Shown: positions 63,132 through 64,000 of the stretch, in pieces
How positions within the stretch are numbered: position 1 is the stretch's first letter
How the letters are laid out: each line of letters begins with the position of its first letter
Made by a program: the position numbers and the translations under genes
NCBI RefSeq assembly: GCF_009363535.1
Contig: NZ_CP045369.1
Location: forward strand, 3,979,001 to 4,043,000
DNA from: Microbulbifer sp. THAF38
GTDB taxonomy: Bacteria; Pseudomonadota; Gammaproteobacteria; Pseudomonadales; Cellvibrionaceae
DNA: 64,000 nt
Direction of reading: 5' to 3'
The notes under the pieces: model-generated
The model's database searches: none
What the model saw: only the letters and a program-made list of their open reading frames with translations
Told to the model about the DNA's origin: nothing

Positions 63132-63473
63132 TTACGCAGTCCTATCCAGTAGACAGGATAAACCACGCTGTTTCACTAGGTGCAGTAGCATAGCGTGAGC
63201 GCCTTTCGGAGTCCTAGCACCACGTTCCCATTGCTGCACTAAGGAAACGCTAGTATTCAATACTTGTGCGAATACAGGCTGACTTACACCGTTGCGCTCA
63301 CGAATATCTTTAACGTCCTGGGCCGAAAATTTTTCTACTTTCGGGATCGGAAGCTTGTCCATATCAGGGCGACACAGCTTCGTTACTTCCTCATACTCTG
63401 CCTTATCCAACATGTCGGTTTCATGCATCCACTCAGCGGTATTTTGCATTACTTCCTTTAGTGACCTGGACAT
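63132..63473 (-). CDS. HigA-type antitoxin (XRE family)
   Basis: A 113-residue antitoxin from the ATG at 63473; a longer frame to 63569 was rejected because homologues start at MSRSLKEVM. The C-terminal helix-turn-helix (VKDIRERNGVSQPVFAQVLNTSVSLVQQWERGARTPKG) is typical of HigA/MqsA-like antitoxins. It pairs with the upstream RelE-like toxin gene (toxin first, as in higBA), with a 117-base gap that is wide for such a pair and holds a 14-base palindrome. Confidence 0.85.
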   Translation of the reverse strand: MSRSLKEVMQNTAEWMHETDMLDKAEYEEVTKLCRPDMDKLPIPKVEKFSAQDVKDIRERNGVSQPVFAQVLNTSVSLVQQWERGARTPKGAHAMLLHLVKQRGLSCLLDRTA

Positions 63474-63543
63474 AGTGTTTCTCACTTTCTTCTGGGCACG
63501 CCTTTGCGGTATGCCACTCCTAATTACATTAATCTGCATATCT

Positions 63544-63557
63544 AACGGCGAGCCGTT
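63544..63557. promoter_or_regulatory. 14-bp palindrome between toxin and antitoxin genes
   Basis: AACGGC-GA-GCCGTT lies between the toxin stop (63591) and the antitoxin ATG (63473). It may be the antitoxin's operator or an internal promoter element. The adjacent minus-strand GTTAGAT resembles an attC R' box but has no RYYYAAC partner. Confidence 0.4.
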
Positions 63558-63590
63558 GCAGCACGCCACTGTCGCTATATAAGACCCCGC

Positions 63591-63992
63591 TTAAACCTTC
63601 TCGGTAGCTTCCGCAGGGACCGTAACTTCCACCAAATATCCTTCATTCAATCTCGCAGCTATTACTTCGTCTGACGCATTCAGTAATCGTGCGGCTAAGA
63701 TTTCCAAGGTCTTTACGTCGTCATCGTCGATGTTGTCTTGCCTCTTTTTCGAGTAACCGTAGAGGAAAAACACCTTATCTCCAGACTGGGATCTAAAGGC
63801 TACAATGGTTCGTGCCCCGCCCCTTTTACCTCGGCCATTTGCCGGCACTCTCTGCTTGTATACGTTTTTCCCAATGTGGGCGTCGAAGGAGCCTTGCTCA
63901 AGCCGCTTGCCCGCTTTTCTGAGAGAATCTGGGCTTATGCCCTCAGCTATTGCTGTCTCTCTGAAGTCCATTGTCATAAAAAGTCGTGCCAT
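63591..63992 (-). CDS. RelE/ParE-family toxin
   Basis: A 133-residue protein matching the RelE-like (PF06296) toxin family. Homologous marks: an FRETAIAEGISPDSL start, DAHIGKNVYKQRVPANGRGKRGGARTIVAF with the basic GKRGG core, FFLYGYSKKRQDNI, and a C-terminal DEVIAARLNEGYLVEV. The first ATG at 63992 is eight bases from the window edge, so a longer N-terminus cannot be excluded. Its toxin role is inferred from family and the HigA-type neighbour. Confidence 0.83.
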   Translation of the reverse strand: MARLFMTMDFRETAIAEGISPDSLRKAGKRLEQGSFDAHIGKNVYKQRVPANGRGKRGGARTIVAFRSQSGDKVFFLYGYSKKRQDNIDDDDVKTLEILAARLLNASDEVIAARLNEGYLVEVTVPAEATEKV

Positions 63993-64000
63993 AGCCGCGG

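Overview
The window reads as chromosome of a free-living, probably marine gammaproteobacterium. Two TonB-dependent receptors, Tat-exported enzymes, a chitin-type lytic polysaccharide monooxygenase, a cobalamin-salvage locus, pseudoazurin with an FNR-type site, and AceK, SelO, Ppk1 and Ppx all fit the Cellvibrionales (Microbulbifer-like). This assignment is inferred from gene content only. No rRNA, tRNA or CRISPR array was seen.

Layout. 1-5.1 kb: a partial exported protein, a class I glutamine amidotransferase, an AbgT transporter and an AraC regulator. 5.2-14.6 kb: corrinoid uptake. A cobalamin riboswitch precedes btuB, an alpha/beta hydrolase and cobO; a btuF-btuC-btuD set follows radA; a YHYH-domain gene and a small Cys-rich exported protein lie between the two groups. 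14.7-16.1 kb: an FNR-type promoter drives pseudoazurin and an ODP-type di-iron protein. 16.3-21 kb: a copper-resistance cluster (Cys/His-rich small protein, DUF411 lipoprotein, CopA-like oxidase, CopB and a second CopB) in which the oxidase has lost many copper ligands. 21-32.6 kb: esterase, SDR plus an SDR relic, metallo-hydrolase with divergent TetR, GNAT, macro-domain protein, LPMO, a DUF417 protein, and a copper P-type ATPase with cupredoxin behind a CueR-type promoter.

32.8-34.7 kb: a DnaT-like protein with four tandem copies of the DnaT ssDNA-binding motif overlaps a lambda P-like helicase loader. 34.7-39.2 kb: an A+T-rich accessory stretch (DinB, GFA, a LepB paralogue, unknowns) with one integron attC-like site. 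39.2-41.7 kb: Tat-exported agmatine-deiminase-family protein and a serine hydrolase. 42.3-50.6 kb: phosphate scavenging (two-domain beta-propeller phytase, TonB receptor, PhoX, PstS-like protein) with Pho-box-like sites and a 14-bp tandem repeat. 50.6-61.4 kb: membrane diguanylate cyclase, MarC, AceK, lipoprotein, divergent ppk1/ppx, and selO.

61.4-64 kb: remains of an integrated plasmid-like element abutting the selO stop codon: a truncated RepA, two small unknowns, an orphan HicB-like antitoxin and a RelE/HigA-type toxin-antitoxin pair. The strongest points for follow-up are the DnaT4/lambda-P module, the ligand-depleted CopA, the riboswitch-controlled hydrolase, the FNR-pseudoazurin-ODP unit, and the RepA relic fused to the end of selO.
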